This document shows, piece by piece, positions 13,858-20,418 of a DNA stretch of 23,190 bases. A program made the position numbers and the translations under genes. The DNA comes from a virus. The notes beneath the pieces were generated by a model. That model saw only the letters and a list, made by a program, of their open reading frames with translations, did not search any database and was not told the origin of the DNA. Numbering within the stretch: position 1 is the stretch's first letter; the number at the start of each line of letters is the position of its first letter. The stretch lies in IMG/VR virus record IMGVR_UViG_3300008261_002294, positions 1 to 23,190 of that record. One strand, given 5' to 3'.

Positions 13858-14057
13858 TGGAATCAACAAAAAGAACTCTGCTTAAAACAGCAAGTTGGGA
13901 AACATTTCATCTAGTCGGTGTTGCTGGAGTTATTTATATTTTTACTGGTGAGTGGGAATATGCTAGCCTTGGAGCACTTTTATATATTGGTTGGGAAGCA
14001 CTTGGATATTTCTTACATGAAAGAGTCTGGGCTAAATTTGGAAAGGGCATTAAGTAA
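13857..14057 (+). CDS. DUF2061 membrane protein
   Basis: The 66-residue protein matches the DUF2061 pattern: 'KRTLLKTASWETFHLVGVAG', a second hydrophobic segment (about residues 33-53) and the closing YFLHERVWAKFGKG (family: 'Y.LHER.W'). It spans the membrane twice. DUF2061 has no defined function. Its position immediately after the endolysin in the same transcript could mean a role in lysis or in the envelope. It overlaps its neighbours by one base on both sides. Confidence 0.8.
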   Translation: MESTKRTLLKTASWETFHLVGVAGVIYIFTGEWEYASLGALLYIGWEALGYFLHERVWAKFGKGIK

Positions 14058-14164
14058 TGCGTATTAAAATTATTAGATTTGTAGTAAAAGCACTTGGTTA
14101 CCAGTGGGGCGGAGACTCACTCAATGCACCAGTCTGGACAGTAAAAGCAAAAAAGAAGAAGTAG
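14057..14164 (+). CDS. Very small basic protein (35 aa)
   Basis: An ATG at 14057 overlaps the DUF2061 stop (TAATG) and opens a 35-residue, strongly basic peptide (RIKIIRFVVKALGYQWGGDS then VKAKKKK). Coupled translation in the lysin operon supports it being expressed. An amphipathic basic N-terminus would suit membrane binding. No family is recognised. Confidence 0.45.
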   Translation: MRIKIIRFVVKALGYQWGGDSLNAPVWTVKAKKKK

Positions 14165-14167
14165 TCT

Positions 14168-14353
14168 ATGGCATTGTACGAATATGATTGCATGCCATGT
14201 GCACAAAGATATACCAAAGAAAGATCTATCAGAGATGATGATCCTGGGTATATATGTGAGACTTGCAATACTTCTTTAGTTCGTGTATACTCTAATGTAG
14301 GAGCAGTTTTCAACGGTAGTGGATTTTATTCCACTGATAACAGGAAGAAATAG
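14168..14353 (+). CDS. FmdB-family zinc-ribbon protein
   Basis: The 61-residue protein has the FmdB (CxxC_CxxC_SSSS) pattern: MALYEYDCMPCAQRY at the start, a second CETC pair, then VRVYSNVGAVFNGSGFYSTD, where the family has 'F.GSGFY.TD'. FmdB proteins are small putative regulators found in bacteria and often in actinobacteriophages; the function is unproven. It begins three bases after the preceding small gene. Confidence 0.85.
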   Translation: MALYEYDCMPCAQRYTKERSIRDDDPGYICETCNTSLVRVYSNVGAVFNGSGFYSTDNRKK

Positions 14354-14357
14354 GCAG

Positions 14358-14363
14358 TATACT
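14358..14363 (+). promoter_or_regulatory. Possible -10 box at the DUF7455-like gene
   Basis: TATACT at 14358-14363 directly abuts ATG 14364. Start of transcription would fall near 14370, so such an mRNA could use only the second in-frame ATG (14373), nearly leaderless. Confidence 0.45.
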
Positions 14364-14618
14364 ATGAATACAATGATTGATGAATATTTAGAATTAAAAG
14401 AGTGGACACTATCTCCACTAGATAGATGTGATACTTGCTCTGCTGAGGCCTTAGTTCAAGTAACGGGCATAACTGGAGATTTAATGTTTTGCGGACATCA
14501 CTATAACAAGATTATGGACAGTGCTGATGGATACAAAAAAATGATGTCTTTTGCACTTACAATTCTTGACGAAAGAGAAAAACTTGTTGAAAATAAATCA
14601 AAGGGTAAGGATTATTAA
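14364..14618 (+). CDS. DUF7455-like zinc-binding protein
   Basis: From ATG 14364 the protein is 84 residues, or 81 from ATG 14373. The core LDRCDTCSAEALVQVTGITG followed by LMFCGHHYNKI is the signature of DUF7455-like proteins of actinobacteria and their phages ('DRCD.C.A.A...V....G.L.FC.HH'). The cysteine and histidine ligands point to zinc binding; the function is unknown. The C-terminal helix (ILDEREKLVENKSKGKDY) is charged. A TATACT box abutting the first ATG makes the second ATG the better start for transcripts made there. The stop is followed immediately by the nuclease start. Confidence 0.75.
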   Translation: MNTMIDEYLELKEWTLSPLDRCDTCSAEALVQVTGITGDLMFCGHHYNKIMDSADGYKKMMSFALTILDEREKLVENKSKGKDY

Positions 14619-15026
14619 ATGTATGAATATTATGTAAGAAAAGTAGAGAATGTTGTAGATGGAGATACCATTGATGTTCTTATTGATTTAGGGTTTGATA
14701 TCCTGTTTGCATCCCGTGTCAGACTGGCTGGTATTGATACGCCTGAGTCACGCACAAAGGATCTTGCTGAGAAGGCTCTTGGACTTGAAGCCAAAGAGTA
14801 CTTAAAGAAGTCTTTAAAGGATGCCAAATCTGTTGTAATCAAAACTGAGAAGATGGACTCATCTGAAAAGTATGGTCGCATTTTAGGCTGGGTATATGTA
14901 GATGGAAACACCATTTCACTTAACGACATGATGATCAATGATGGTTATGCATGGGGATATCTGGGAGACACAAAGGTTAAAGATTTTGCTCTACTTGCAA
15001 AGGTTAGAAAAAAGTCTGGCAAATGA
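14619..15026 (+). CDS. Staphylococcal-nuclease-like (TNase) nuclease
   Basis: This 135-residue protein has the SNase active site with nearly standard spacing: VVDGDTIDV (Asp14, Asp16), RVRLAGIDTPESR (Arg35, Asp40, Glu43) and EKYGRILG (Arg87). SNase-type enzymes hydrolyse DNA and RNA using calcium. There is no signal peptide, so it should act in the host cytoplasm, for example in host DNA breakdown for nucleotides. The start follows the preceding stop codon directly with no gap. Confidence 0.88.
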   Translation: MYEYYVRKVENVVDGDTIDVLIDLGFDILFASRVRLAGIDTPESRTKDLAEKALGLEAKEYLKKSLKDAKSVVIKTEKMDSSEKYGRILGWVYVDGNTISLNDMMINDGYAWGYLGDTKVKDFALLAKVRKKSGK

Positions 15027-15029
15027 GCC

Positions 15030-15359
15030 ATGGATGAATTTGATATTGTTGATAATCTAATCCTTAACGGTGGACTAGAGTATGCAGGTAAAGATTCTGA
15101 GACTGGAGAGATACTCTACAAGCCTACAGAAAGGCTTAAGGAGATAGACTCTAAACTTAGTAATGATTTGTCTATATACTTTTCAGAAGTAACATTAAAA
15201 CTTTGGGAAAAAGGTTTTCTTGATATGGATGTAACGGACATAGATCCTTTAGTAAAACTAGGGCCAAAGGCATATGACGCTATGGCAATTAAGTCTTTAC
15301 CAACGGATGAGAGAGTAGTTATGGAAGAGATCGTAAGGGCTCTTTTTAACAAAAACTGA
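15030..15359 (+). CDS. Hypothetical acidic protein (109 aa)
   Basis: I do not recognise this 109-residue protein. It is acidic and mostly helical, with no cysteines or membrane spans. A recognisable block is 'LKLWEKGFLDMDVTDIDPLV'. It starts three bases after the nuclease stop, so it belongs to the same transcript. Its stop overlaps the TGA of the next extended -10 promoter (15357-15365). Confidence 0.6.
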   Translation: MDEFDIVDNLILNGGLEYAGKDSETGEILYKPTERLKEIDSKLSNDLSIYFSEVTLKLWEKGFLDMDVTDIDPLVKLGPKAYDAMAIKSLPTDERVVMEEIVRALFNKN

Positions 15360-15365
15360 TATACT
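15357..15365 (+). promoter_or_regulatory. Extended -10 promoter before a membrane protein gene
   Basis: TGA-TATACT (TATACT 15360-15365) overlaps the stop of the preceding gene. The leader would be about 13 bases with a weak TGGGAG ribosome site before ATG 15384. Confidence 0.55.
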
Positions 15366-15383
15366 GGGTGTCTGGGAGTATTA

Positions 15384-15800
15384 ATGAATAATTTATATGG
15401 TGCTATCGGAACAACAATAACTGTCTTGATGCTTTTTTATATTTACCTATTAAGAAGTAGGGTAAAAAATAGCAAACAAGATATTATAAGTCAGTCAATG
15501 CTGCAGCATAGATACAGTAATCGTAAAAACAACTCAAGAAGATTGAAGACAAAGTCACAATCAAAAATTCACTTTGACAAGACTAACATTAAAGTTATTA
15601 TTTTTGATAATAGTGCTTACTGGATTAAAGATAACATTTTTTATAAAGCCCCTCTGGTCAACCAACTAATAGATAAAGATGCTGCAGAGCAAGTTGACAC
15701 GATACATATGGATAAGGTACAATTAGATAAGATGCTTTTTATAATGGATAGATTAAGAGAAGGGATTAAGGATGATAGTAGGGGTTCAGGGGACGAGTAG
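15384..15800 (+). CDS. Hypothetical protein with N-terminal membrane anchor (138 aa)
   Basis: This 138-residue protein has one N-terminal membrane segment (about residues 5-23) followed by a basic cytoplasmic stretch (RSRVKNSKQ, then NRKNNSRRLKTKSQSK). A small domain comes next, with beta-like KVIIFDNSAYWI, then a helix with LDKMLFIMDRLREG and an acidic end. No family recognised. The stop lies 29 bases inside the next gene, which suggests coupled expression. Confidence 0.55.
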   Translation: MNNLYGAIGTTITVLMLFYIYLLRSRVKNSKQDIISQSMLQHRYSNRKNNSRRLKTKSQSKIHFDKTNIKVIIFDNSAYWIKDNIFYKAPLVNQLIDKDAAEQVDTIHMDKVQLDKMLFIMDRLREGIKDDSRGSGDE

Positions 15801-16122
15801 TTTTGATAACTACCAAGTCTTCCTAAGATCAATGGCTGTTGCCCTTTCTGAGTTATTGGAAGAAGATAAAACCTTTCACATATATTCTGCAGGTCCAAAC
15901 AATATTAATATGATGGCTATGGAGTTTTCAAACCTATCTGAAAAAGGAATGAAGTCAAGAGGAAAGTCTATTAAATTTATTAAGGTCACTCCTCAATGGC
16001 TAGAAGAAAACATATCCGAAGTTAATCACTTTGCTTTCTTGGCTAACCCAAAAGAGCCAGTGTCAAAAATCGTTCATATATCAAAACTAAATAACATCAA
16101 TACAAATGTATACAATTTTTAA
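15772..16122 (+). CDS. Hypothetical Rossmann/SLOG-like protein (116 aa)
   Basis: The 116-residue protein begins with a beta strand and glycine turn (MIVGVQGTSSFDNYQVFLRS), then FHIYSAGPNNINMMAMEF, then IKFIKVTPQWLEENISEVNHFAFLA. A first strand ending in G-x-x-G/S, a second strand leading to 'SAGP..IN' and a later segment naming a partner strand resemble the SLOG/DprA-like nucleotide-binding fold, but no diagnostic residue set is present. SLOG proteins bind nucleotides or their derivatives. The start overlaps the membrane protein gene by 29 bases. Confidence 0.5.
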   Translation: MIVGVQGTSSFDNYQVFLRSMAVALSELLEEDKTFHIYSAGPNNINMMAMEFSNLSEKGMKSRGKSIKFIKVTPQWLEENISEVNHFAFLANPKEPVSKIVHISKLNNINTNVYNF

Positions 16123-16128
16123 ATAGTG

Positions 16129-16157
16129 TTGACAAATAAGTCTATATCTGTTAGAAT
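16129..16157 (+). promoter_or_regulatory. Consensus promoter of the WhiB transcription unit
   Basis: TTGACA (16129-16134), a 17-base spacer and TGT-TAGAAT (TAGAAT 16152-16157) form a strong promoter just after the preceding stop. The start of transcription should be near 16163. It probably drives everything to the terminator at 17953. Confidence 0.85.
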
Positions 16158-16162
16158 TTAGT

Positions 16163-16219
16163 ATGCTTCAAATGTGCTTTAGCACACAAACAGAACGGAA
16201 ACATAATGAAACTAATTAA
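16163..16219 (+). CDS. Possible leaderless 18-residue upstream peptide
   Basis: An ATG sits exactly at the predicted start of transcription (16163) and opens MLQMCFSTQTERKHNETN. It ends at TAA 16217-16219, overlapping the start of the next gene (16206) out of frame. A hairpin TGTGC-TTTA-GCACA (16173-16186) lies inside it. Ribosomes on this frame would unfold the hairpin and reach the downstream start. It could be a regulatory leader peptide or simply a chance frame. Confidence 0.3.
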   Translation: MLQMCFSTQTERKHNETN

Positions 16220-16418
16220 CTCTTTAGAGACTATGGAATCAATAGTCACAAAGAACAAGCAACTATCTTGGGATGGTTGGTCAGTAGTCGAGACATTTCC
16301 ATCAGAGAAAGCCTACTACTCAAAGTTTGGTATTTATAAAAACGGTAAGTGGCAAATGAAAAAAGAGTTTATTCCTTCTAGGCAAGGATGGGAAATCCCT
16401 GATAAGTATGTGATCTAA
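16206..16418 (+). CDS. Hypothetical protein (70 aa), first gene of the WhiB unit
   Basis: This 70-residue protein is not recognised. It is rich in Trp and Lys (SWDGWSVVETFPSEKAYYSK, then KNGKWQMKKEF) with a likely small beta-sheet core. GGAA (16197-16200) is a weak ribosome site six bases before ATG 16206. It is the first gene behind the consensus promoter at 16129 and ends directly before the WhiB-like gene (TAA-ATG). It may be an adaptor of the regulator, judged from position only. Confidence 0.6.
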   Translation: MKLINSLETMESIVTKNKQLSWDGWSVVETFPSEKAYYSKFGIYKNGKWQMKKEFIPSRQGWEIPDKYVI

Positions 16419-16700
16419 ATGAATAAGTTTAAATGGAAAGACGATGCAGTCTGCTTAGACTATGATACAAACTTATTCTTTGAAAAGTATGAAGATGATG
16501 AACTACTAAGGCCAGCAATTGATGCGCTGTGTTCTTCCTGTCCAGTAAGAAAAGAATGTTTTTCTGTTGGAATTTCAGGAAAAGAATGGGGCGTATGGGG
16601 TGGAGTATTCTTAGAAAATGGCGAGATATCAAAAGAGTTTGCCAGCCATAAGAGTAAAGATGACTGGGGAATGACTTGGCAATCATTAACGATGGAGTAG
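16419..16700 (+). CDS. WhiB-like Fe-S transcriptional regulator
   Basis: The 93-residue protein shows the WhiB signature: Cys12, then Cys38-x-x-Cys41 and Cys47 (CSSCPVRKEC) for a [4Fe-4S] cluster, followed by the turn GVWGG (58-62). The usual basic AT-hook-like tail after the turn is replaced by an acidic/neutral end (SKDDWGMTWQSLTME), so direct DNA binding is doubtful. WhiB proteins act by binding the sigma factor and occur only in actinobacteria and their phages, which fixes the host phylum. Phage WhiB proteins such as WhiBTM4 can repress host WhiB functions; a similar role is inferred here. Confidence 0.92.
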   Translation: MNKFKWKDDAVCLDYDTNLFFEKYEDDELLRPAIDALCSSCPVRKECFSVGISGKEWGVWGGVFLENGEISKEFASHKSKDDWGMTWQSLTME

Positions 16701-16701
16701 C

Positions 16702-16941
16702 ATGTACACAGATGCAATGAAAAGAGCCTTTAGATCTCTTGAATGTCCTAAAAACTTTTCTTTAGAGGTCATAGACAATGATCATTTTATAACAGTAAAA
16801 GCAAAAGAAAAAGATTTTATGTCACTTGAAACAGTAGAACTAAAAAGGCAGGCAATTGAGTATATGATTCGTGTAAAAAAAGCACTAGAAGATAATGGAG
16901 CCATTGTTCTTTTAGTTCGAGAGGGTGGAAAAGAATTATGA
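16702..16941 (+). CDS. Hypothetical protein (79 aa)
   Basis: This 79-residue protein is not recognised. It has a small alpha-beta pattern (FSLEVIDNDHFITVKAKEKD, a helix, then NGAIVLLVREGGKEL). There are no metal-binding clusters or membrane spans. It begins one base after the WhiB stop and overlaps the next start by ATGA, so it is translated as part of the WhiB unit. Confidence 0.55.
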   Translation: MYTDAMKRAFRSLECPKNFSLEVIDNDHFITVKAKEKDFMSLETVELKRQAIEYMIRVKKALEDNGAIVLLVREGGKEL

Positions 16942-17345
16942 TTCAGACAATATCTTTAATTATACTATCAGTCTTATCAACAACATTTGCTTTTCTTTTT
17001 TATATTCAAAGGAAAAAAAATATACAAATGCTTGCTCAGACACTTGAATTTTTTATGCTACAGCAAGCCCAGCAAGAACAAACAAAAACAGATAAAGAGC
17101 AGTTTAACGAAGACTTTTTAAAATTTATTTCAGATTCTCGTGACTGGGCCTATACCTATATTGAAGATGTACAAGCGTCATTAGATAAGTTCATTACTGA
17201 TATTGAGCCAGAAATATTATTCTTTGACCAGTATGGTGATCTGATGGCTGCAGAGCCAAACTATAATGCTATGAAAAAAATATCAGTTGCTTATAAGGAA
17301 TTAAAGAAATTTCTACCAGAGGACTATGGTAAACTAGATACATGA
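16938..17345 (+). CDS. Hypothetical protein with N-terminal membrane anchor (135 aa)
   Basis: This 135-residue protein has a single N-terminal membrane segment (about residues 3-23), a basic stop (QRKKN) and a long Gln/Glu-rich helix that looks coiled-coil (AQTLEFFMLQQAQQEQTKTD). A helical domain with aromatic residues and an end in KKFLPEDYGKLDT complete it. The topology recalls an inner-membrane spanin or a membrane-tethered regulator, but no family is recognised. It overlaps both neighbours by ATGA junctions. Confidence 0.55.
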   Translation: MIQTISLIILSVLSTTFAFLFYIQRKKNIQMLAQTLEFFMLQQAQQEQTKTDKEQFNEDFLKFISDSRDWAYTYIEDVQASLDKFITDIEPEILFFDQYGDLMAAEPNYNAMKKISVAYKELKKFLPEDYGKLDT

Positions 17346-17506
17346 TAAGATTTAAGTCACGAGAAGATCTAGCCCATGATGCCTTTTATTCATGTCATGT
17401 TCTTGGCTGTGAAGTTGAAGCAGAAAAAATATATGCGACACAGTCAAGCATCATCGATGTATGCTTGAATCACCACAAAGAATTAATGGAAAAGGATTAT
17501 CAATGA
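17342..17506 (+). CDS. Small Cys/His protein (54 aa)
   Basis: The 54-residue frame starts at ATG 17342 in an ATGA overlap and ends in another ATGA overlap with the XapX gene (17503-17506), so it fills the gap between two coupled genes. It contains CHVLGC (Cys18, Cys23), a later Cys41 and a His-His pair (LNHHKELME), a plausible zinc site as in small 'C..C...C..HH' ribbons. The function is unknown. Confidence 0.55.
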   Translation: MIRFKSREDLAHDAFYSCHVLGCEVEAEKIYATQSSIIDVCLNHHKELMEKDYQ

Positions 17507-17661
17507 AAGATGTATTGCTATCAATACTAACAGGTTTTGGATGTGGCGTAGTATTTGCTGCATTCAAATTGCCAGTACCAGCACCACCAGTTTTTGCGGG
17601 AGTCGCAGGAATTATTGGATTATGGATTGGCTTCACAGTACTAACAAAAGTTATATCCTAG
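17503..17661 (+). CDS. XapX-domain membrane protein (DUF1427)
   Basis: From ATG 17503 the 52-residue protein matches the XapX domain: 'LSILTGFGCGVVFAAFKLPV', then PAPPVFAGVAGIIGLWIGF, the characteristic 'P.P.PP...G..GI.G...G'. It spans the membrane twice. The function of XapX is unknown. A longer frame from 17461 exists, but AAGGA before ATG 17503 and the family N-terminus favour the shorter form. Its stop overlaps the AGGAGG ribosome site of the next gene. Confidence 0.82.
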   Translation: MKDVLLSILTGFGCGVVFAAFKLPVPAPPVFAGVAGIIGLWIGFTVLTKVIS

Positions 17662-17671
17662 GAGGAATAAT

Positions 17672-17941
17672 ATGAACACAGCACAACTAAAAGCACTACT
17701 TGCATCATATGGAAGATCAGTTCTTGGTGCAGCAATTGCACTCTACGCTTCTGGCGTAACCGATCCAAAGACACTTGCTTATTCATTGCTCGGAGCCATC
17801 GTGCCTGTAGCAATCAGAGCAGTCAATCCTAACGATTCTGCATTTGGCAAGTTGCCATCAGCAGCAGAGGTTGATGTAGCAGTAAAGACTGCAAAGGTAG
17901 TTAAGAAAGCACCTGCAAAGAAAGCAGCAGCAAAGAAGTAA
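17672..17941 (+). CDS. Holin-like membrane protein with Lys/Ala tail (89 aa)
   Basis: The 89-residue protein has two membrane segments (about residues 13-30 and 36-52), a short linker (NPNDSAFGKLPS) and a strongly basic tail (KKAPAKKAAAKK) like that of histone H1-type proteins. The layout fits a phage holin whose tail interacts with nucleic acid or membrane phosphate. It has a perfect AGGAGG (17660-17665) site and is the last gene before the terminator at 17953. It may be the true holin or a second membrane protein beside those at 9524 and 9676. Confidence 0.55.
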   Translation: MNTAQLKALLASYGRSVLGAAIALYASGVTDPKTLAYSLLGAIVPVAIRAVNPNDSAFGKLPSAAEVDVAVKTAKVVKKAPAKKAAAKK

Positions 17942-17952
17942 AACAATAGATT

Positions 17953-17990
17953 AACAGGCTTGTTTTTTGGCAGGCCTGTTTTTCTGTTTT
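17953..17990 (+). terminator. Rho-independent terminator closing the WhiB unit
   Basis: AACAGGCTTG (17953-17962) pairs with CAGGCCTGTT (17971-17980), ten pairs with one wobble and an eight-base loop, followed by TTTCTGTTTT. It is 11 bases after the last stop and directly before the carbamoyltransferase promoter. Confidence 0.9.
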
Positions 17991-17997
17991 GCTTTTG

Positions 17998-18003
17998 TAA
18001 AAT
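17998..18003 (+). promoter_or_regulatory. Putative -10 box, leaderless carbamoyltransferase gene
   Basis: TAAAAT at 17998-18003 lies four bases before ATG 18008 and just after the terminator tail. No ribosome site could lie on such an mRNA. Confidence 0.5.
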
Positions 18004-18007
18004 ACAA

Positions 18008-19441
18008 ATGATAATACTTGGTATCAACGAAACATCACATGATGCATCTGTATCTTTAATAAAAGATGGAGAGATCCTTTTTGCTGGTCATGCAGAAAGA
18101 TATAGCAAACAAAAAAATGACTGGTATGTGAATGATAATTTAATTAATAATGCTCTTCAATACGGCACCCCTAACGCTATAGCCTACTATGAGAAACCGC
18201 TTCTAAAGGCCTCTAGACTGGCTTTAAAGGGTGGATCTGGAGAATGGAAGCCAAGGTTTGATATACCAGGAATACCTAGAAAATCTTTTAGCCATCATTA
18301 TTCTCATGCAGCAGCAGGCTACTATACAAGTTCTTTTAATGATGCGGTAATCGTAGTTCTCGATGCTATTGGCGAATACAATACCTCCACAATCTGGGTT
18401 GGAGAAGGAGATAAGATTAAATTAAAATACAAACAGAACTATCCTATTAGTTTTGGATTATTTTATTCTGCATTCACTCAACTTATAGGTCTAATGCCAA
18501 ACCAAGAAGAATATATTATGATGGGAATGGCTGCCTATGGAGACTGGACAAAATATTATAGGAAGGTTGACGAGTACTTTCCTTCATACACTAAACAAAA
18601 ATATAACTTTCATAAGGGGATAACTGACTGGGGATGGATTGAGTCAGAGCAGGATAAGTTTGACATCGCTGCAGCAGTCCAGGTTGTTTATGAGCAAAGG
18701 CTAAATGACTTTATGCGTATGGCAAAGTCTTTAACTGGAAAAAACAACTTAGTATTTATGGGTGGTTGTGCCCTTAACTCTTCAGCAAATACCCTGCTCT
18801 GGAATATTTTTGATATGATTTGGATCATGCCAAACCCTGGTGATGCTGGAAGTTCTTTGGGAGCAGCAGCAGCCCTATACGGAAAGCATCTTGATTGGAA
18901 TACTCCTTACCTTGGTTATGATCTTGGCGGAGAGTATCCTGTTCAGCAAATTGTGGACGGTATATTAAAAGATGGAATAGTAGCAGTAGCAACAGGTAGA
19001 GCAGAGTATGGTCCAAGAGCACTAGGAAACAGAAGCATACTTGCAGATCCAAGAGATCCATTAATTAAAGACAAGGTTAATCTAATTAAACAAAGAGAGT
19101 TGTTTAGACCATTTGCTCCAGTAGTTATGGAAGAGTGTGCTTCTAAATGGTTTGATATGGACTTTACAAGCCCTTACATGCAGTACACAGTAAAGTGCTT
19201 ACAGCCTGACAAGATACCTTCTGTAGTTCATGCAGATGGAACATCAAGGGTTCAGACTGTAAACAAAGATCAGCATCGTGGGCTATGGAGAGTAATCAAT
19301 AAGTTTTACTTGCAAACTGGTGTTCCAGTACTTCTTAATACTAGTTTAAATATAAAAGGACAGCCATTGCTCAATGATGAAAATGATATAGAGTTATGGG
19401 AAGAAACTTATAAATTTCAGATCTGCAAAGGATTTAAGTAA
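18008..19441 (+). CDS. Carbamoyltransferase, NodU/CmcH/TobZ family
   Basis: The 477-residue protein has both domains of the family. The Kae1-like N-terminal domain: IILGINETSHDAS (His11), AERYSKQK, the metal motif SHHYSHAAA (His96, His97, His100), VVLDAIGE (Asp119) and MMGMAAYG. Next come GGCALNSSAN and PGDAGSSLGAA. The C-terminal YrdC-like-associated domain follows: GRAEYGPRALGNRSILADPR and LLNTSLNIKGQP. Family members carbamoylate sugar hydroxyls using carbamoyl phosphate and ATP. The ORF can be extended to 17960 upstream, but that passes through the terminator, so ATG 18008 is chosen. It is coupled (one-base overlap) to an SGNH gene, suggesting joint modification of a glycan. Confidence 0.9.
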   Translation: MIILGINETSHDASVSLIKDGEILFAGHAERYSKQKNDWYVNDNLINNALQYGTPNAIAYYEKPLLKASRLALKGGSGEWKPRFDIPGIPRKSFSHHYSHAAAGYYTSSFNDAVIVVLDAIGEYNTSTIWVGEGDKIKLKYKQNYPISFGLFYSAFTQLIGLMPNQEEYIMMGMAAYGDWTKYYRKVDEYFPSYTKQKYNFHKGITDWGWIESEQDKFDIAAAVQVVYEQRLNDFMRMAKSLTGKNNLVFMGGCALNSSANTLLWNIFDMIWIMPNPGDAGSSLGAAAALYGKHLDWNTPYLGYDLGGEYPVQQIVDGILKDGIVAVATGRAEYGPRALGNRSILADPRDPLIKDKVNLIKQRELFRPFAPVVMEECASKWFDMDFTSPYMQYTVKCLQPDKIPSVVHADGTSRVQTVNKDQHRGLWRVINKFYLQTGVPVLLNTSLNIKGQPLLNDENDIELWEETYKFQICKGFK

Positions 19442-20322
19442 TGGTTTGTCATTGGAAAGATTTTCTTAATTTAAAAAATATTGACACACTAGACACAAGA
19501 ACAATGCCATCCTCTGTATTAGAAAGAGATGCTAATGGATATTATTCAACAAGAAATGTTGGACACAAATTGGTAGTCCCTGGCCCAGAAGTAATGTATA
19601 AAATAAATATGGATGGGTATAGAACAAAACATTTTACCTTATTTGATAATTCAAAAGATACTATTTTATTTGCTGGATGCTCTTGGACTTTTGGTGAAGG
19701 ATTACCACTAGGGTATACATGGCCCCACCTTGTATCACAAAATTTTGAAGATGCTGACCATTATAACATTGGGTATATGGGTATGTCTATTAATCATATA
19801 ATTAAAAATGTATACTCTTTTATTAGATCTTATGGTAAGCCAAAATATTTATTTATATGTTTCCCAGACATAGGAAGAAATCTATACTATTCAGAGAACT
19901 TGCAATCTTATATAAAGGCATATCCAAATACATCTTTTATAGGTGGTAAAGATAAGGATAGAGAAAGATATACGCTAGAGCATCAAAGTGAAAACAACCT
20001 TCTTCTTGCAACAACTCAAATTTCTGCTTTAGAAGACTACTGCATGGAAGCAGGAATCAATCTTGTCTGGACGACATGGGTTTACAGTGACTATGCAATC
20101 TATAAAGATTTAGAATTTAAGTTTTTAATGGATCCAGATACTAGTTTTGTACAATCAAACCCATCATACAATAAATCAAAAACTCCATACTATCCAAACA
20201 TTGATAACCTACCATACTGGGAAGAAGCAAAAGATGGCGCACACCCAGGGACAGCCTGGAACAGGCATATATCTAAAAAATTTATTGAAGCGATTGGCAG
20301 GACAAATGAAAAGAAGAATTAA
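19441..20322 (+). CDS. SGNH/GDSL hydrolase, first copy
   Basis: The 293-residue protein has the SGNH active site: Ser81 in ILFAGCSWTFGEG, the block II glycine in NIGYMGMSIN, and Asp265-x-x-His268 in DGAHPGTAWNRH. SGNH enzymes are esterases or acyltransferases, often removing or adding acetyl groups on cell-surface or exopolysaccharide sugars. No signal peptide is seen, so it acts in the cytoplasm or on virion-bound glycan. Start ATG 19441 overlaps the carbamoyltransferase stop by one base. The next large gene is a diverged copy. Confidence 0.8.
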   Translation: MVCHWKDFLNLKNIDTLDTRTMPSSVLERDANGYYSTRNVGHKLVVPGPEVMYKINMDGYRTKHFTLFDNSKDTILFAGCSWTFGEGLPLGYTWPHLVSQNFEDADHYNIGYMGMSINHIIKNVYSFIRSYGKPKYLFICFPDIGRNLYYSENLQSYIKAYPNTSFIGGKDKDRERYTLEHQSENNLLLATTQISALEDYCMEAGINLVWTTWVYSDYAIYKDLEFKFLMDPDTSFVQSNPSYNKSKTPYYPNIDNLPYWEEAKDGAHPGTAWNRHISKKFIEAIGRTNEKKN

Positions 20323-20395
20323 ACTTGCTATATTTATTGTATTTAACTATAAGAAATACAAGAAACTAAAAAAGAAAAATGGGTTTATTTACTAG
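20306..20395 (+). CDS. Possible 29-residue basic peptide
   Basis: An ATG at 20306 overlaps the SGNH gene end by 17 bases and opens a 29-residue, very basic peptide with a short hydrophobic centre (KRRIKLAIFIVFNYKKYKK). It fills the gap before the next promoter. There is little ribosome-site support, so it may be a chance frame. Confidence 0.3.
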   Translation: MKRRIKLAIFIVFNYKKYKKLKKKNGFIY

Positions 20396-20403
20396 CAACT
20401 TAG

Positions 20404-20412
20404 TGATAAAAT
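20404..20412 (+). promoter_or_regulatory. Extended -10 box, leaderless second SGNH gene
   Basis: TGA-TAAAAT (TAAAAT 20407-20412) lies six bases before ATG 20419. Confidence 0.6.
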
Positions 20413-20418
20413 AAGACT

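Noticed and set aside
20147-20395. 82-codon frame overlapping the end of the first SGNH gene
   Set aside because: Most of it is a shadow frame of the SGNH gene. Only the last 29 codons after ATG 20306 have any claim, kept at low confidence.
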